Positions 8,047 through 16,372 of a DNA stretch of 64,000 bases are shown here, in pieces (the stretch's first letter is position 1; every line of letters starts with the position of its first letter). Source of the stretch: Holosporales bacterium (lineage in GTDB: Bacteria > Pseudomonadota > Alphaproteobacteria > RUG11792); assembly GCA_031267075.1 (NCBI GenBank), contig JAIRZU010000005.1, positions 23,518 through 87,517 on the forward strand, written 5' to 3'. Made by a program: the position numbers and the translations under genes. A model generated the notes under the pieces. The model was not told the origin of the DNA. It did no database searches and saw only the letters and a program-made list of their open reading frames with translations.

Positions 8047-9303
8047 ATGAATAACGAGTACGTTTTTGCACATCTCACTGTAATCGTGTTGGTTGCGGCT
8101 CTATCTGGTCTGTTTCTGGCTAGGTTGAAGCAACCCGTGATGGTAGGGTATATCCTGGCTGGGATAACATTTGGGCCAAGCGGCCTTGGTTTTATCTCGT
8201 CACAAGTCCAGATCCAGTTTTACTCAGAACTGGGAATCCTACTGCTATTGTTCGTGATTGGGCTTGAACTCAACATCGGATCATTCATTAAGATGTGGAA
8301 GATTCCGACGCTGTTCACAGTGATACAGGTCGTCGCCAACACTGTGATTGCAGTACTAGTTTCGGTGATATTCGACTTCCCAATCTTCGTCACACTCCTC
8401 GTGGCATTCATTACATCCCTCTCGTCGACGGCAGCGATAGTTAAGGTCCTTGAGTACATAGGCGAGTTTAGAACTGATGTCGGCCACATTACAATTGGAA
8501 TTCTGGTGGCGCAGGATATCGCCATCGTCCCCATGATGCTGATCATTAAGAAATGCGGAGCAATCAACAGCTCTGTGATTATCAATCTCATACTCGCCAT
8601 CGTCCTTGTTGTGCTGCTGATAAAATACCTTGGAAGAAAGGACAAGATCGCACTCCCCACAAAACACCTGTTGCAGCACCCTGAGCTCACACCAGTTATA
8701 ACATTAGCATTCTGCTTTACGGCTTCAGCGATAGTTGTGTTGCTTGGGCTTTCTGAAGCATATGGAGCATTCCTAGCTGGGCTGTTCATAGGAAATATGC
8801 AGGAGAGGCAGAGCATCCTCAACAGCATAAAGCCGATTCAGAATGTGCTACTCATGGCGTTCTTCCTGTCGGTTGGCCTAATGTTCGATCTGAGATTTCT
8901 GATTGATAATTGGTTGAGTGTGACGCTGACATTGATAGCAGTCACTACCTGGAAGGTTATCTTCAACACTGCGACTGTGAGGTTCTTCGCAATCGAGCTA
9001 ACCAAGGCGGCATCAATAGGAATAATCCTAGCACAGCTCGGAGAGTTCTCATTGATACTAGCCAACGTCGCCACTCAATCCCAGATCATCGATGAATTCG
9101 GGCAGAAGATGATAGTGTGCATAACGGCACTATCGCTCTCGATGAGTCCAGTCTTCATTGCACTCGCAACAAGAACCAAGGACCTCTCATTCATCGGAGA
9201 TAACTCCCCCGTCTCTCTTTGCAAGATACTGTTCTCTAGGAACTTCGCGAAGACCGTCAGGGCACTTTCGTTGAAATACAGAAAAATGGAAACAAAGGTA
9301 TAG
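8047..9303 (+). CDS. CPA2-family monovalent cation:proton antiporter, KefB-like
   Basis: This 418-residue, very hydrophobic protein belongs to the Kef/CPA2 antiporters of the inner membrane. It opens with about a dozen transmembrane segments and contains LARLKQPVMVGYILAGITFGP, SSTAAIVKVLEYIGE, VAQDIAIVPMMLII and ALLGLSEAYGAFLAGL-like stretches characteristic of the family. The C-terminal TrkA-N nucleotide-binding domain of KefB/KefC (about 600 residues in total) is missing, so glutathione or NAD gating is not expected. The stop codon directly abuts the next gene, a NuoK-like subunit, which suggests one operon for ion and proton transport. It reads divergently from dnaG across 26 bases. Confidence 0.88.
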   Translation: MNNEYVFAHLTVIVLVAALSGLFLARLKQPVMVGYILAGITFGPSGLGFISSQVQIQFYSELGILLLLFVIGLELNIGSFIKMWKIPTLFTVIQVVANTVIAVLVSVIFDFPIFVTLLVAFITSLSSTAAIVKVLEYIGEFRTDVGHITIGILVAQDIAIVPMMLIIKKCGAINSSVIINLILAIVLVVLLIKYLGRKDKIALPTKHLLQHPELTPVITLAFCFTASAIVVLLGLSEAYGAFLAGLFIGNMQERQSILNSIKPIQNVLLMAFFLSVGLMFDLRFLIDNWLSVTLTLIAVTTWKVIFNTATVRFFAIELTKAASIGIILAQLGEFSLILANVATQSQIIDEFGQKMIVCITALSLSMSPVFIALATRTKDLSFIGDNSPVSLCKILFSRNFAKTVRALSLKYRKMETKV

Positions 9304-9975
9304 ATGACAATCTGTGAGTGCACACTGATCCTAAGCGGGTTCCTGTTCTGCATCGGACTGCTTGGGTTGTTGAGGCAGCCAAGCATCGTGAAGGTTATCA
9401 TATCGATAGAAATCATGATCTTCGCAGGCATCATTAACTTCGCTGTTACGACCGGTGATTTCCCTATCAGGTCTGGACACTTCGCAATCCTAATCGCAGT
9501 CGTTCTAGGCGGACTTGCCATTGGCGTAATCTTTACAATCTGCAACTCGCAAACAAGGGAAAATAAGGATATAAATCTCCTGGATGAAGATGACAGACTT
9601 CCTTTGAAACCTTCAGAATCAGAACTTACTGGAGTAGCAATGGAGAGGCCATTAGACATAGGTGAGAGCACCGGATTGACGCAGCAAGCTGATTATGGAT
9701 CATCATCCAAACCTCCAGAATCAGGATTATTGCTAGAAGACACGGAGCGCAGAAGCGGAGTGTACATAGAGGTACATGAGCATTCGAGCACCGGATCGAC
9801 GCCGCAAGAAACTGATTATGGATTACAATTCAAACCTTCAGAATCAGGATTATTGCTAGAAGACACGGAGCGCAGAAGCGGAGTGTACATAGAGGTACAT
9901 GAGCATTCGAGCACCGGATCGACGCAGCAAGAAACTGATTATGGAGTGTTTGGGAGGGAGTCTAATGACGGGTAA
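9304..9975 (+). CDS. NuoK-like subunit with C-terminal palindromic-element array
   Basis: Residues 1-100 form three transmembrane helices like NuoK or MrpC. ISIEIMIFAGIINFA carries the first conserved membrane Glu of NuoK, but the second (AAAE..IGL in canonical NuoK) appears as Gly in VVLGGLAIGV, which may affect proton transfer. NuoK is normally about 100 residues. The remaining 120 are three tandem copies of the window's palindromic element, translated with motifs such as SGLLLEDTERRSG and HSSTGSTPQETDYG. The start follows the KefB stop with no gap and the end overlaps the NuoL-like gene by 11 bases, so translational coupling is likely. It may work in an Mrp- or complex I-like module. Confidence 0.8.
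   Translation: MTICECTLILSGFLFCIGLLGLLRQPSIVKVIISIEIMIFAGIINFAVTTGDFPIRSGHFAILIAVVLGGLAIGVIFTICNSQTRENKDINLLDEDDRLPLKPSESELTGVAMERPLDIGESTGLTQQADYGSSSKPPESGLLLEDTERRSGVYIEVHEHSSTGSTPQETDYGLQFKPSESGLLLEDTERRSGVYIEVHEHSSTGSTQQETDYGVFGRESNDG
9607..9951 (+). repeat. Tandem palindromic elements inside the nuoK-like gene
   Basis: Three head-to-tail copies begin AAACCTTCAGAATCAG or AAACCTCCAGAATCAG and end near CTGATTATGGA. The first copy is the most diverged and shortened. All stay in frame with the host gene. The second and third are nearly identical, which suggests recent tandem duplication. Confidence 0.85.
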
Positions 9976-11782
9976 TGAATTAAAGGTATTATCCCTACTA
10001 ATGCTGTTCGTTTCTGGAGGGTGCGGAGCTGCCTTCAGTATGTTTAGGACGGCGAAGTACGGAGCCATCATTTCGTGTATCGCGCTTGTAGCATCGGTGA
10101 TGCTTGATGGTGGAGCGGCCATCAGCTTCCAATGGTTTTCAATCAACAAAATGCACCTCGTGTTATCGTTCGGCTTCGGCAGCACCGAGACTATCATTAG
10201 CTCGATCATCACCGCTATCCTCTGCTGCCTGTATTTCGCTAGGAAGATAGAATGCATCGATAAGGCGGTAAACGCGAAATTCGGAGCTCTAAACATATTC
10301 GTAGGCTGCATGTGCGTTGCAGTATTTTCCCAGAATCTCTTCCAGTTCTATGTTGCAGTAGAGGCTATGGGAATCCTGTCCGCCGTAATTGTAGGCCTGG
10401 AAAAGGGAGCAGCTACCAATGCATCAAGAGTCTTTGCCTTCAATAAGTTCGCAAGCCTGCTGTTCTTGATATCCCTCATCATAATCGCACTCAGTGCTAA
10501 GAGCCTGGAGTTCGTGGATATCCAGAAATTATATTCTGGCAACTGCTCTGGCGGGCTATTCTGGGCATCTGCACTTTTGGTTGTTTCATGCCTATGCAAG
10601 GGAGCACAGGTTCCATTTTCATACTGGCTAATTGCCGCAGCCAAAGCAAACATCTTTGCATCGATACTGATTCACTCTGGAACGATCGTTGGCCTAGGAA
10701 TTATATTCATAACGAAGTGCCACTTCTTGTTTAGCCCGTTCCCGATCCTGCAGGAGGTGATGATTGTATCGGGTATCGTTACTGCAATCCTAATGGCTGG
10801 CTACGCAACTGTCTACAACAACATAAAGGAAATCATGGCGTGCCTAACTGCATCATCAATCGGAAGCATGTTCGTTGCCTGTGGGCTAAGCATGCACACT
10901 ATTGCCGTATTGGCATTCACCTGCCACGCTCTCTTCAAAGCCACTCTGTTCCTTGGGTTCGCGTACTTAATTGCTGCCACTGCCGGCGAGAAGAATATCC
11001 TCAAGATGGGAGGTCTTAAAAACGAGGCGTCAAAGCTGAGTGATATTATATGGATCACATTCATAATGGCGGTTGGCATTCCGCTTCTCCCTGGATTTTT
11101 CGCGAAGGTCCCATTCCTGGCATCGCTTCAACTTACTGAAATGCCGTTGTTAGTCATCGCTAATGTGGTAGCTAACATGTTCGCTACGATGGCGCTTTTT
11201 AGGATTATCGTGGTTGCGATGTACGGGAAATCGAGGATGGATGATCTCACATTATCGATGGTCTCAAACTCGAATGCATATAACATGAAGCCGATATGGC
11301 TAGTGATTGCAATCTCGATATTCGGATCATTCGTAGCGTGGAGCTCATGTGTATCTGGGAAGCTTCATTTCGGAGAGGCCGGTGTAGCACGGGTGCGCGA
11401 CGCCTTTGATTACTTCCTCGAAAATGTTGGTGAGGTATGCCAGATCGCTGCATCCATCATCATCGTTCTCCTGTTCATGCGCTTCTCCAGATCGAAGTAC
11501 GTAGATGCGGTACTAGAAACCTTTATGAAGATACTGATGAGGAACAAATTTCACAAGCGCTTCTGCGGATTATGTACACTGACAATGCTGAAGATCTTGA
11601 GGGGATTCGACGAAGCCAATGTCGCCATTGCAAACATCTTAAATGTGAGGAGCTATAGGGCTTTGAGGGGAGCAGGGATAGCGCTATCAAACGCCCACCG
11701 TAAATTACTGGCAGCTCAGGTTATCTGGATTATCCTTGGTCTCGCCCTCATCCTAGCCGCTGCGATTAGACCTCTCCCATAA
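9965..11782 (+). CDS. NuoL/MrpA-type proton-pumping membrane subunit
   Basis: This is a 605-residue polytopic protein of the proton-conducting antiporter-like family (NuoL/M/N, MrpA/D). VAVEAMGILSAVIVGLEKG contains the conserved Glu of helix 5, and CKGAQVPFSYWLIAAAKAN with ASILIHSGTIVGLG carries the conserved Lys and His of the channel. A second conserved His is seen in LAFTCHALFKATLFL. The C-terminal end has two extra membrane segments but no long lateral helix. I chose ATG 9965 because it overlaps the nuoK-like stop and removes element-derived codons. With the KefB-like and NuoK-like genes it may form a separate cation/proton module rather than standard complex I. Confidence 0.85.
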   Translation: MTGNELKVLSLLMLFVSGGCGAAFSMFRTAKYGAIISCIALVASVMLDGGAAISFQWFSINKMHLVLSFGFGSTETIISSIITAILCCLYFARKIECIDKAVNAKFGALNIFVGCMCVAVFSQNLFQFYVAVEAMGILSAVIVGLEKGAATNASRVFAFNKFASLLFLISLIIIALSAKSLEFVDIQKLYSGNCSGGLFWASALLVVSCLCKGAQVPFSYWLIAAAKANIFASILIHSGTIVGLGIIFITKCHFLFSPFPILQEVMIVSGIVTAILMAGYATVYNNIKEIMACLTASSIGSMFVACGLSMHTIAVLAFTCHALFKATLFLGFAYLIAATAGEKNILKMGGLKNEASKLSDIIWITFIMAVGIPLLPGFFAKVPFLASLQLTEMPLLVIANVVANMFATMALFRIIVVAMYGKSRMDDLTLSMVSNSNAYNMKPIWLVIAISIFGSFVAWSSCVSGKLHFGEAGVARVRDAFDYFLENVGEVCQIAASIIIVLLFMRFSRSKYVDAVLETFMKILMRNKFHKRFCGLCTLTMLKILRGFDEANVAIANILNVRSYRALRGAGIALSNAHRKLLAAQVIWIILGLALILAAAIRPLP

Positions 11783-11829
11783 TCGGAATTATTGGGAAGA
11801 GGTGAGTGCTGGAGCACCCAAGCCCCCTC

Positions 11830-11891
11830 CCCCTCCTCAGGTAGCTTGTGGATCTCCAAAGATGTGCTTGACACATTCTCTCTCACCATGC
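11830..11891 (+). repeat. 62-bp direct repeat, copy 1 (promoter-bearing)
   Basis: This segment matches 13501-13562 with about two differences. It contains TTGACA at 11869-11874. In this copy the expected -10 has been lost and another promoter follows at 11908. Duplication of the upstream region of exported-protein genes is the simplest reading. Confidence 0.85.
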
Positions 11892-11907
11892 AAAGCGAGG
11901 GAGGTAG

Positions 11908-11936
11908 TTGACAGGATCTTTCAACACTTGTACGAT
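11908..11936 (+). promoter_or_regulatory. Predicted promoter of the exported-protein gene at 11974
   Basis: TTGACA (11908-11913), a 17-base spacer and TACGAT (11931-11936), ending 37 bases before the ATG. Confidence 0.65.
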
Positions 11937-11973
11937 GCACGACACGAAATGAAAGATCCCTGAAGTGTGTAAG

Positions 11974-12627
11974 ATGAAGAAACAGATAACGATCTCGATG
12001 GCGATAATAGCTCTGGCTGTTATTGCACAACCTACTTCAGCTAGTAGCCGATCAGAAGGTTCTAGTGAACGCCGGGTTTTTGGGAACGTACTTGTAAGAG
12101 AACAGAATGGATGGACCGTTTTCACCCCACTACCGCTGGCGTATCTACAACCGGACGAAGAACTGATAGATTGCGGTTGGGGTGTACGATCGTCGGAACG
12201 GTGGGGGGAGGATGCACGTGCAGAACTCCAAAGGGAAGAGAGAGCTTACCCTCCCGAATCCCTACAATCAGAGTTACAAGAAAACGTAGACCCACTGATT
12301 CCCTGGGATGCACGCGCAGAACTGGCTGCTCGAGGGGTAGTGCACGCTTCCCCACCAAGAGGATGGCAACCACGCCTGGAGGAGGAAGATCACGAACTGC
12401 TGCTGGGAGAAAACGTAAAACCCCCGATTCTCTGGGATAGGTCTATGGAACAACAAAGTGGATGGATACTACCGCTGGCGTATCCACAATCGGACGAAGA
12501 GCTGATAGAGAGCGGCTGGGGTGTACGATCGTCGGAACGGTGGGGGGTGATGAAGAGTAGATGTTGGAAGGCGTCGTCGCAGCCCACCGAGGAGATAGAG
12601 CGTGTGCAGACGAGAGGAGATAGTTAG
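11974..12627 (+). CDS. Predicted exported protein with internal duplication
   Basis: This 217-residue protein has no recognisable family. It starts with a clean signal peptide, MKKQITISMAIIALAVIAQP, cleaved near TSA. I preferred ATG 11974 to the in-frame GTG at 11965 because it puts the lysines at the N-terminus; neither has a strong ribosome site. The mature protein repeats a block: PLAYLQPDEELIDCGWGVRS near residue 49 and PLAYPQSDEELIESGWGVRS near residue 166, each followed by SERWG, with related WDARAEL and ENVDPLIPWD units between. The repeats are also close at base level. It is the first of a run of exported-protein genes between the nuoL-like gene and tRNA-Phe. Confidence 0.7.
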   Translation: MKKQITISMAIIALAVIAQPTSASSRSEGSSERRVFGNVLVREQNGWTVFTPLPLAYLQPDEELIDCGWGVRSSERWGEDARAELQREERAYPPESLQSELQENVDPLIPWDARAELAARGVVHASPPRGWQPRLEEEDHELLLGENVKPPILWDRSMEQQSGWILPLAYPQSDEELIESGWGVRSSERWGVMKSRCWKASSQPTEEIERVQTRGDS

Positions 12628-12672
12628 CCCTGCGCCTTCCTCGAGAACAGTGAGTACGAGTAGATAAAAGAA

Positions 12673-12702
12673 TTGACACATTCTTTCGTATCACAGTATA
12701 GT
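12673..12702 (+). promoter_or_regulatory. Predicted promoter of the exported-protein gene at 12750
   Basis: TTGACA (12673-12678), an 18-base spacer and TATAGT (12697-12702); a TATAAT overlaps just downstream at 12703-12708. Confidence 0.65.
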
Positions 12703-12749
12703 TATAATATGAAATGAAAGTTCAGTGAAATGCACGAGAAGGAAACAAG

Positions 12750-13466
12750 ATGAACAAGTATGTGATGATGTTGGTCGTATCAGCAATGTTAGCAGTGGGA
12801 GCAGGAGTAGCTCAGGCGAAGACTCTAGCTGGAAGAGACTGGCGAACAGCGAATAGACGGGAACAGCCGCCTCCCGTAGCCGTTCAACCTGAAAGTAAAA
12901 ATCCCACTGAAGGTAACCCTCTCACTCCTGACCAGTTTGCTTCCCTAGATGACATGAGTGTATCAAAAATGGTGGAACTACCAGAGGCAGTACCAGCTCT
13001 CCCTCTCCCTGTAGTAGAGACAGTACCGGCTCCATCACTAGAAGCACTACGACAGTGGAAACAGCGGAATTGGACGGCCACCATTAAAGACGTATCTCAT
13101 TCAAACCCACTCGAGTGTCGGAATCCATACGTAGTAGAGCGCAGCCTTGCTACCATACCGTTCCAAAATAAAATAGCCCCTGGGAAATTCGCTGGAGACT
13201 TTAGCACCGTAATATTCGAAGCGGATGACTACGGCAGAGTCATCATCACAACATTGCACAACGGCTGTCACCCAATGTTCACTACCGATGGAGACCACAA
13301 TCACGTAATAAACTGGAAGGGAGTAACGTGTTACCGGCGCAGCGGATCAGGCTCATTCATGTCAATATCGAAGAAGGAGGCCGAAAAGATAAAGATACGG
13401 AGCCGCTTTGAGACAGCGCTCAAAACGAGCATGCAACTTGCGAAGGCCTGCACAGAGACCCCATAG
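12750..13466 (+). CDS. Predicted exported protein, unknown family
   Basis: The 238-residue product starts with the signal peptide MNKYVMMLVVSAMLAVGAGV ending AQA, preceded by GAAGGA as ribosome site. The first 100 mature residues are Pro-, Val- and Glu-rich (PEAVPALPLPVVETVPAPS) and look disordered. From about residue 120 a compact, possibly beta-rich domain follows, with STVIFEADDYGRVIITTLHN and GVTCYRRSGSGSFMSISKKE and four Cys residues. The leader is close to those of the next two genes (MNKYV/MNRYV), while the mature parts differ completely. Function unknown; secretion is inferred from the leader. Confidence 0.72.
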   Translation: MNKYVMMLVVSAMLAVGAGVAQAKTLAGRDWRTANRREQPPPVAVQPESKNPTEGNPLTPDQFASLDDMSVSKMVELPEAVPALPLPVVETVPAPSLEALRQWKQRNWTATIKDVSHSNPLECRNPYVVERSLATIPFQNKIAPGKFAGDFSTVIFEADDYGRVIITTLHNGCHPMFTTDGDHNHVINWKGVTCYRRSGSGSFMSISKKEAEKIKIRSRFETALKTSMQLAKACTETP

Positions 13467-13500
13467 AGATCGGTAACCTCTCACTCTCGCAAGCTACTCT

Positions 13501-13562
13501 CCCCTCCTCAGGTGGCTTGTGGATCTTCAAAGATGTGCTTGACACATTCTCTCTCACCATGC
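13501..13562 (+). repeat. 62-bp direct repeat, copy 2
   Basis: Near-identical to 11830-11891. This copy carries the -35 box of the promoter at 13539. Confidence 0.85.
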
Positions 13563-13568
13563 TACGAT
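13539..13568 (+). promoter_or_regulatory. Predicted promoter of the 13607-14414 gene pair
   Basis: TTGACA (13539-13544), an 18-base spacer and TACGAT (13563-13568), 38 bases before the first ATG. Confidence 0.7.
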
Positions 13569-13606
13569 ATACGACATAAACTCAGCGACTCACGAGGGAG
13601 ATTGAA

Positions 13607-13888
13607 ATGAACAAGTATGTGACGATGGCAATGGGGGCGGTAATGCTGGCAGCTGCTGCTCAGGGTAGGGTCCCTGATATGGGAAGAAGTGACTACGATG
13701 GGCGGCGCGGCCGTATTGTTCAGGAAATCTACAGCGAAGTGGACAACCGGTGTATGGGGGAACTCTATGAGGTGACGAGAAAGATGAAACGACGGGCTGG
13801 CCAGGATGGAAACCCAGAGCATACCGAAGCTGGAGCAGAGGGGCAAAGCCGGCCAGGCCCATTCTCACCGTGGTCCATAGATGAATAG
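13607..13888 (+). CDS. Small predicted exported protein
   Basis: A 93-residue protein starting MNKYVTMAMGAVMLAAAAQG with GAGGGAG as ribosome site. The mature part is short, charged and Gly-rich (DMGRSDYDGRRGRIVQEIYS) with no domain I recognise. The leader is nearly the same, base for base, as that of the next gene, which overlaps it by 8 bases. The pair therefore looks like two mature parts behind duplicated leaders in one transcript. Confidence 0.6.
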   Translation: MNKYVTMAMGAVMLAAAAQGRVPDMGRSDYDGRRGRIVQEIYSEVDNRCMGELYEVTRKMKRRAGQDGNPEHTEAGAEGQSRPGPFSPWSIDE

Positions 13889-14414
13889 ATATGTAATGAT
13901 GATGGCAATGGGAGCGGTGATGCTGGCAGCTACTGCTACCTCTTCCAATGCCGGGGAGCTGGAGCCTCAAGACTGCCATCAATTGCCGCGCCCGTGTTCT
14001 CTTCCTGTTACTCTTGAAGGTCACGTGGCTGTGAATACGGAAGTGGCGGATTCATCCGAGTCTCAAGAAACTCCCAGGCTAACGCGCTCGCGTTCTCTTC
14101 CTGTTACTCTCGAAGATCAGGTAGCTGTGGATACGGAAGTGGCGGATTTATCCGAGTCTCAAGAACCTCCCAGGCTAACGCGCTCGTGTTCTCTTCCTGT
14201 CACTCCCGAAGAGTATGAGGATGCGGGACAGCAGGCCGACGCGCGCACGCTAAACTGGGTGTGCGGCATGGTGGCCGAGTTCGGGCCAGACCTCCCAAGA
14301 CTAGCCGCAGTATGTAGAGCCCTTGGAGAATCTGCGCTGCCACCAGCCTCACTATTTAGCCGCCCTGGAGAATCCTCTGAGCCGCCACCAGCCTCACCCC
14401 TCGATCCTCAATAA
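13881..14414 (+). CDS. Predicted exported repeat protein
   Basis: A 177-residue product whose signal peptide MNRYVMMMAMGAVMLAATAT copies the leader of the preceding gene. The mature part contains three tandem repeats of about 36 residues, each with a CSLPVT or RSLPVT core followed by a VAVNTEVADSSESQE-like stretch; the third copy is truncated. A Pro-rich C-terminus ends SPLDPQ. Translation probably couples to the upstream gene through the 8-base overlap. No enzymatic motif is visible. Confidence 0.65.
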   Translation: MNRYVMMMAMGAVMLAATATSSNAGELEPQDCHQLPRPCSLPVTLEGHVAVNTEVADSSESQETPRLTRSRSLPVTLEDQVAVDTEVADLSESQEPPRLTRSCSLPVTPEEYEDAGQQADARTLNWVCGMVAEFGPDLPRLAAVCRALGESALPPASLFSRPGESSEPPPASPLDPQ

Positions 14415-14492
14415 CCTCTCTCACAAGCTCCTCTTCCAACAAAGGGCGTGAGCCATCATAAGAGTTGACTTATTACTCTGGGCGGGAGCAAA

Positions 14493-14879
14493 ATGGCAGA
14501 TAAGTAGGCGATTAAGCACTTTGCTGCCTGGGAGAGAAGATCTAAATACATCTATGCAAACTGCTATAGCAATGCAAAGAGTAGGACAGCAGCTAGGTTT
14601 CTAAAGGAGTTAATAGGTGTAGCTCCCTAGAGGATTAGATCAATACAGGTAGATGGAGGGAGTGAGTTTATGCTGGAGTTTAAGGAAGCTTGCAAGGAGT
14701 TAGATATTCCACTGGTAGTACTGCCTCCTGCTTCTCCACAGTATAATGGAGGAGTAGAGAGGAGTAATAGAGTGTTCAGAGAGGAGTTCTATGAGGATGC
14801 TAATGGGTTGAAAGGACTCACTCCTATGGAGTATGTTGGTAATGTTCTGGAGGCAGCTGAGTTGTCTCATAGAGGGTGA
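14493..14879 (+). pseudogene. DDE integrase-core transposase pseudogene
   Basis: Reading from ATG 14493, the frame shows a retroviral-integrase-type catalytic core broken by stops at codons 6 and 46 (after DK and after GVAP). The remaining conserved pieces include QVDGGSEF (second catalytic Asp) and PQYNGGVERSNRVFREEF (catalytic Glu), separated by 34 residues as expected for DDE enzymes of IS3/IS481 type. The extreme C-terminal piece, LEAAELSHRG, recurs as shorter fragments near 26025 and 52440. This is one source of the mobile debris around the exported-protein cassettes. Confidence 0.8.
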
Positions 14880-14904
14880 ACTTATACAACACGCACACCT
14901 ACCC

Positions 14905-14910
14905 TTGACA
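14905..14910 (+). promoter_or_regulatory. TTGACA -35 box upstream of the 14965 gene
   Basis: A perfect TTGACA is present, but no good -10 lies at the usual 17-18 bases; TACTTT at 14933 would need a 22-base spacer. The promoter is therefore only half supported. Confidence 0.3.
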
Positions 14911-14964
14911 TTCCCTATTTTTTAGAGCAAACTACTTTTAGTGCAGTGTATTATATATGAGAAT

Positions 14965-15834
14965 ATGATGAAGGTAAAAATAGTGTTGATCGCAATGATG
15001 ATGAATGTAGCATGCAGTGCGACGGAATATGGACAAGTGGCGACCGAGATAGCACTGAACACATTCGCAGCACGAGCTGGCTACATCGCATGGCTACTCC
15101 GGGCGCATGCACCAGCGGAAGACCAGCCAACGGTACCGCAAGGACAGAGTGCGCAAACCTCAGGAGCGGAGCTCCCTGCTCCAGGAATACCGGCGGAACC
15201 ACCAGCAACATCTCCAGACACAGAACCATCAGCTAACCCACCATCGCTTACGGACTTGGGCAGGAGCCTCGAAGAATTCGGCGAGAGTGCAATAATACAG
15301 TGCGCAGACCTCGCAACGATATACAAAGCAAAAATCGCAATAAAAGTGCTCATGGACTCCATCCCAGGCTCGGATCCGAGAGATGGAGACCCTGAGCGAA
15401 GCGGCAAGCAGATCGCGCTCGTGACGCAGCTTCACTGTGCCATGGATAGAGAAGTCGACCGGCAGCTACCGTGGGGGGCAGGAGACCCAACACCCTCCCA
15501 AGCCACGGAAGGAAGTCTGATCCCCACCGGGTACCTCGCAGACCTATGCGCGGACCAGGTCATAGATATTGCAGTAGCACTCGGAATGACTAGATTGGGT
15601 GACGACGTGCCAGCATACAGCCCTGAAGACCTTAAAAAGGTAGCGAGGGTGCAGCTCCAAGGCGTGTGGGTGTATAACCCGAGTCCGGAGCAGTTGAGAG
15701 CAGCCGAAGGAGTCATACTGGAGACTATGGACCGGTTGCGCGAAGTGCTGTTTGAACTGGGTTTCCCGACAGACCACATCATTGGACTCCCACAGTGGTC
15801 TGACCATGGCAGTGAAGTGCCTGAAGAGCAGTAA
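14965..15834 (+). CDS. Predicted exported protein, unknown family
   Basis: This 289-residue protein begins MMKVKIVLIAMMMNVACSAT, a signal peptide with a possible cleavage after CSA; the upstream in-frame GTG at 14941 is less likely. After a Pro-rich linker (PAPGIPAEPPATSPDTEPSA, residues 50-85) comes a helical region of about 200 residues with conserved-looking Cys (CADLATIYKAKIAIKVLMDS, DLCADQVIDIAVALGMTRLG). It lies directly downstream of the transposase pseudogene. I see no similarity to a known enzyme or toxin. Confidence 0.7.
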   Translation: MMKVKIVLIAMMMNVACSATEYGQVATEIALNTFAARAGYIAWLLRAHAPAEDQPTVPQGQSAQTSGAELPAPGIPAEPPATSPDTEPSANPPSLTDLGRSLEEFGESAIIQCADLATIYKAKIAIKVLMDSIPGSDPRDGDPERSGKQIALVTQLHCAMDREVDRQLPWGAGDPTPSQATEGSLIPTGYLADLCADQVIDIAVALGMTRLGDDVPAYSPEDLKKVARVQLQGVWVYNPSPEQLRAAEGVILETMDRLREVLFELGFPTDHIIGLPQWSDHGSEVPEEQ

Positions 15835-15880
15835 CCCGAGAAGGGGGGACCTCCCCCACCAAACACGGTAGACCTCCCCC

Positions 15881-16170
15881 TCCCCTCCGTAATCAGTTTC
15901 CTGCCTCGTCGATCCCGTGCTAGAAGTCCTAGCTCTCGCTGTCACCACCTCTCCTACCAAAGCGCGGTCCCTTTGGAACGAGAAATCCGAGACCAAATCT
16001 ACGAAGCGTAGTGTCAAGGGCGATAGAGCGAAGCGTCCCTTGACAACTCGAGTGGAGTAAATTGGTAGAATCGAGGGACTCCAAGAGGGAACATCCCGAA
16101 ACATGGATATCCTCGAGCCCAGTGTCTCCTTCCATAAGCTCTGATCATGGAGGCTATGGGAGGGGGGGCC
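15881..16170. repeat. Decayed palindromic-element composite with inverted repeat
   Basis: Pieces of the palindromic element are recognisable in reverse orientation: GTAATCAGTTTCCTGCCTCG at about 15890 and GTGTCTCCTTCCATAAG at about 16119, with a terminal CTCTGATCATGGAGG. Between them TGTCAAGGG (16012-16020) is repeated in inverted form as CCCTTGACA (16037-16045), forming a perfect 9-base stem with a 16-base loop. The region is non-coding. It fills most of the gap between the genes at 15834 and 16373. Confidence 0.6.
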
Positions 16171-16272
16171 GATAGGCCGCTTCATATACCTAGCTACTGG
16201 CCTGATACATTATCACGGATTTGACTATAATTCATGAGGTAGCCTTGTGTTAAGTTTATGATGAGAAAGCAG

Positions 16273-16301
16273 TTGCAATGATCTCATTGAGAACGTACAA
16301 T
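16273..16301 (+). promoter_or_regulatory. Predicted promoter of the 932-residue exported protein
   Basis: TTGCAA (16273-16278), 17 bases, TACAAT (16296-16301), 71 bases before the ATG at 16373. Confidence 0.5.
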
Positions 16302-16372
16302 GTGCGCAAGAGAGTATCTCATGTGGTAGTGACCTAGTACATGAGTCGACGATAAAACTAACAGGTGAACAA

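Noticed and set aside
8220..8828. Long open frame opposite the KefB-like gene
   Set aside because: The plus-strand frame encodes a clear antiporter; the opposite frame has no ribosome site or family match and reflects codon bias of a hydrophobic protein.
9607..9951. CRISPR-like array in the nuoK-like gene
   Set aside because: The repeats are over 100 bp, directly abutting, without unique spacers, and are coding palindromic elements; no cas genes are present.
13590..14024. Minus-strand frame opposite two small exported-protein genes
   Set aside because: The plus strand has promoter, ribosome site and signal peptides; the opposite frame has none of these.
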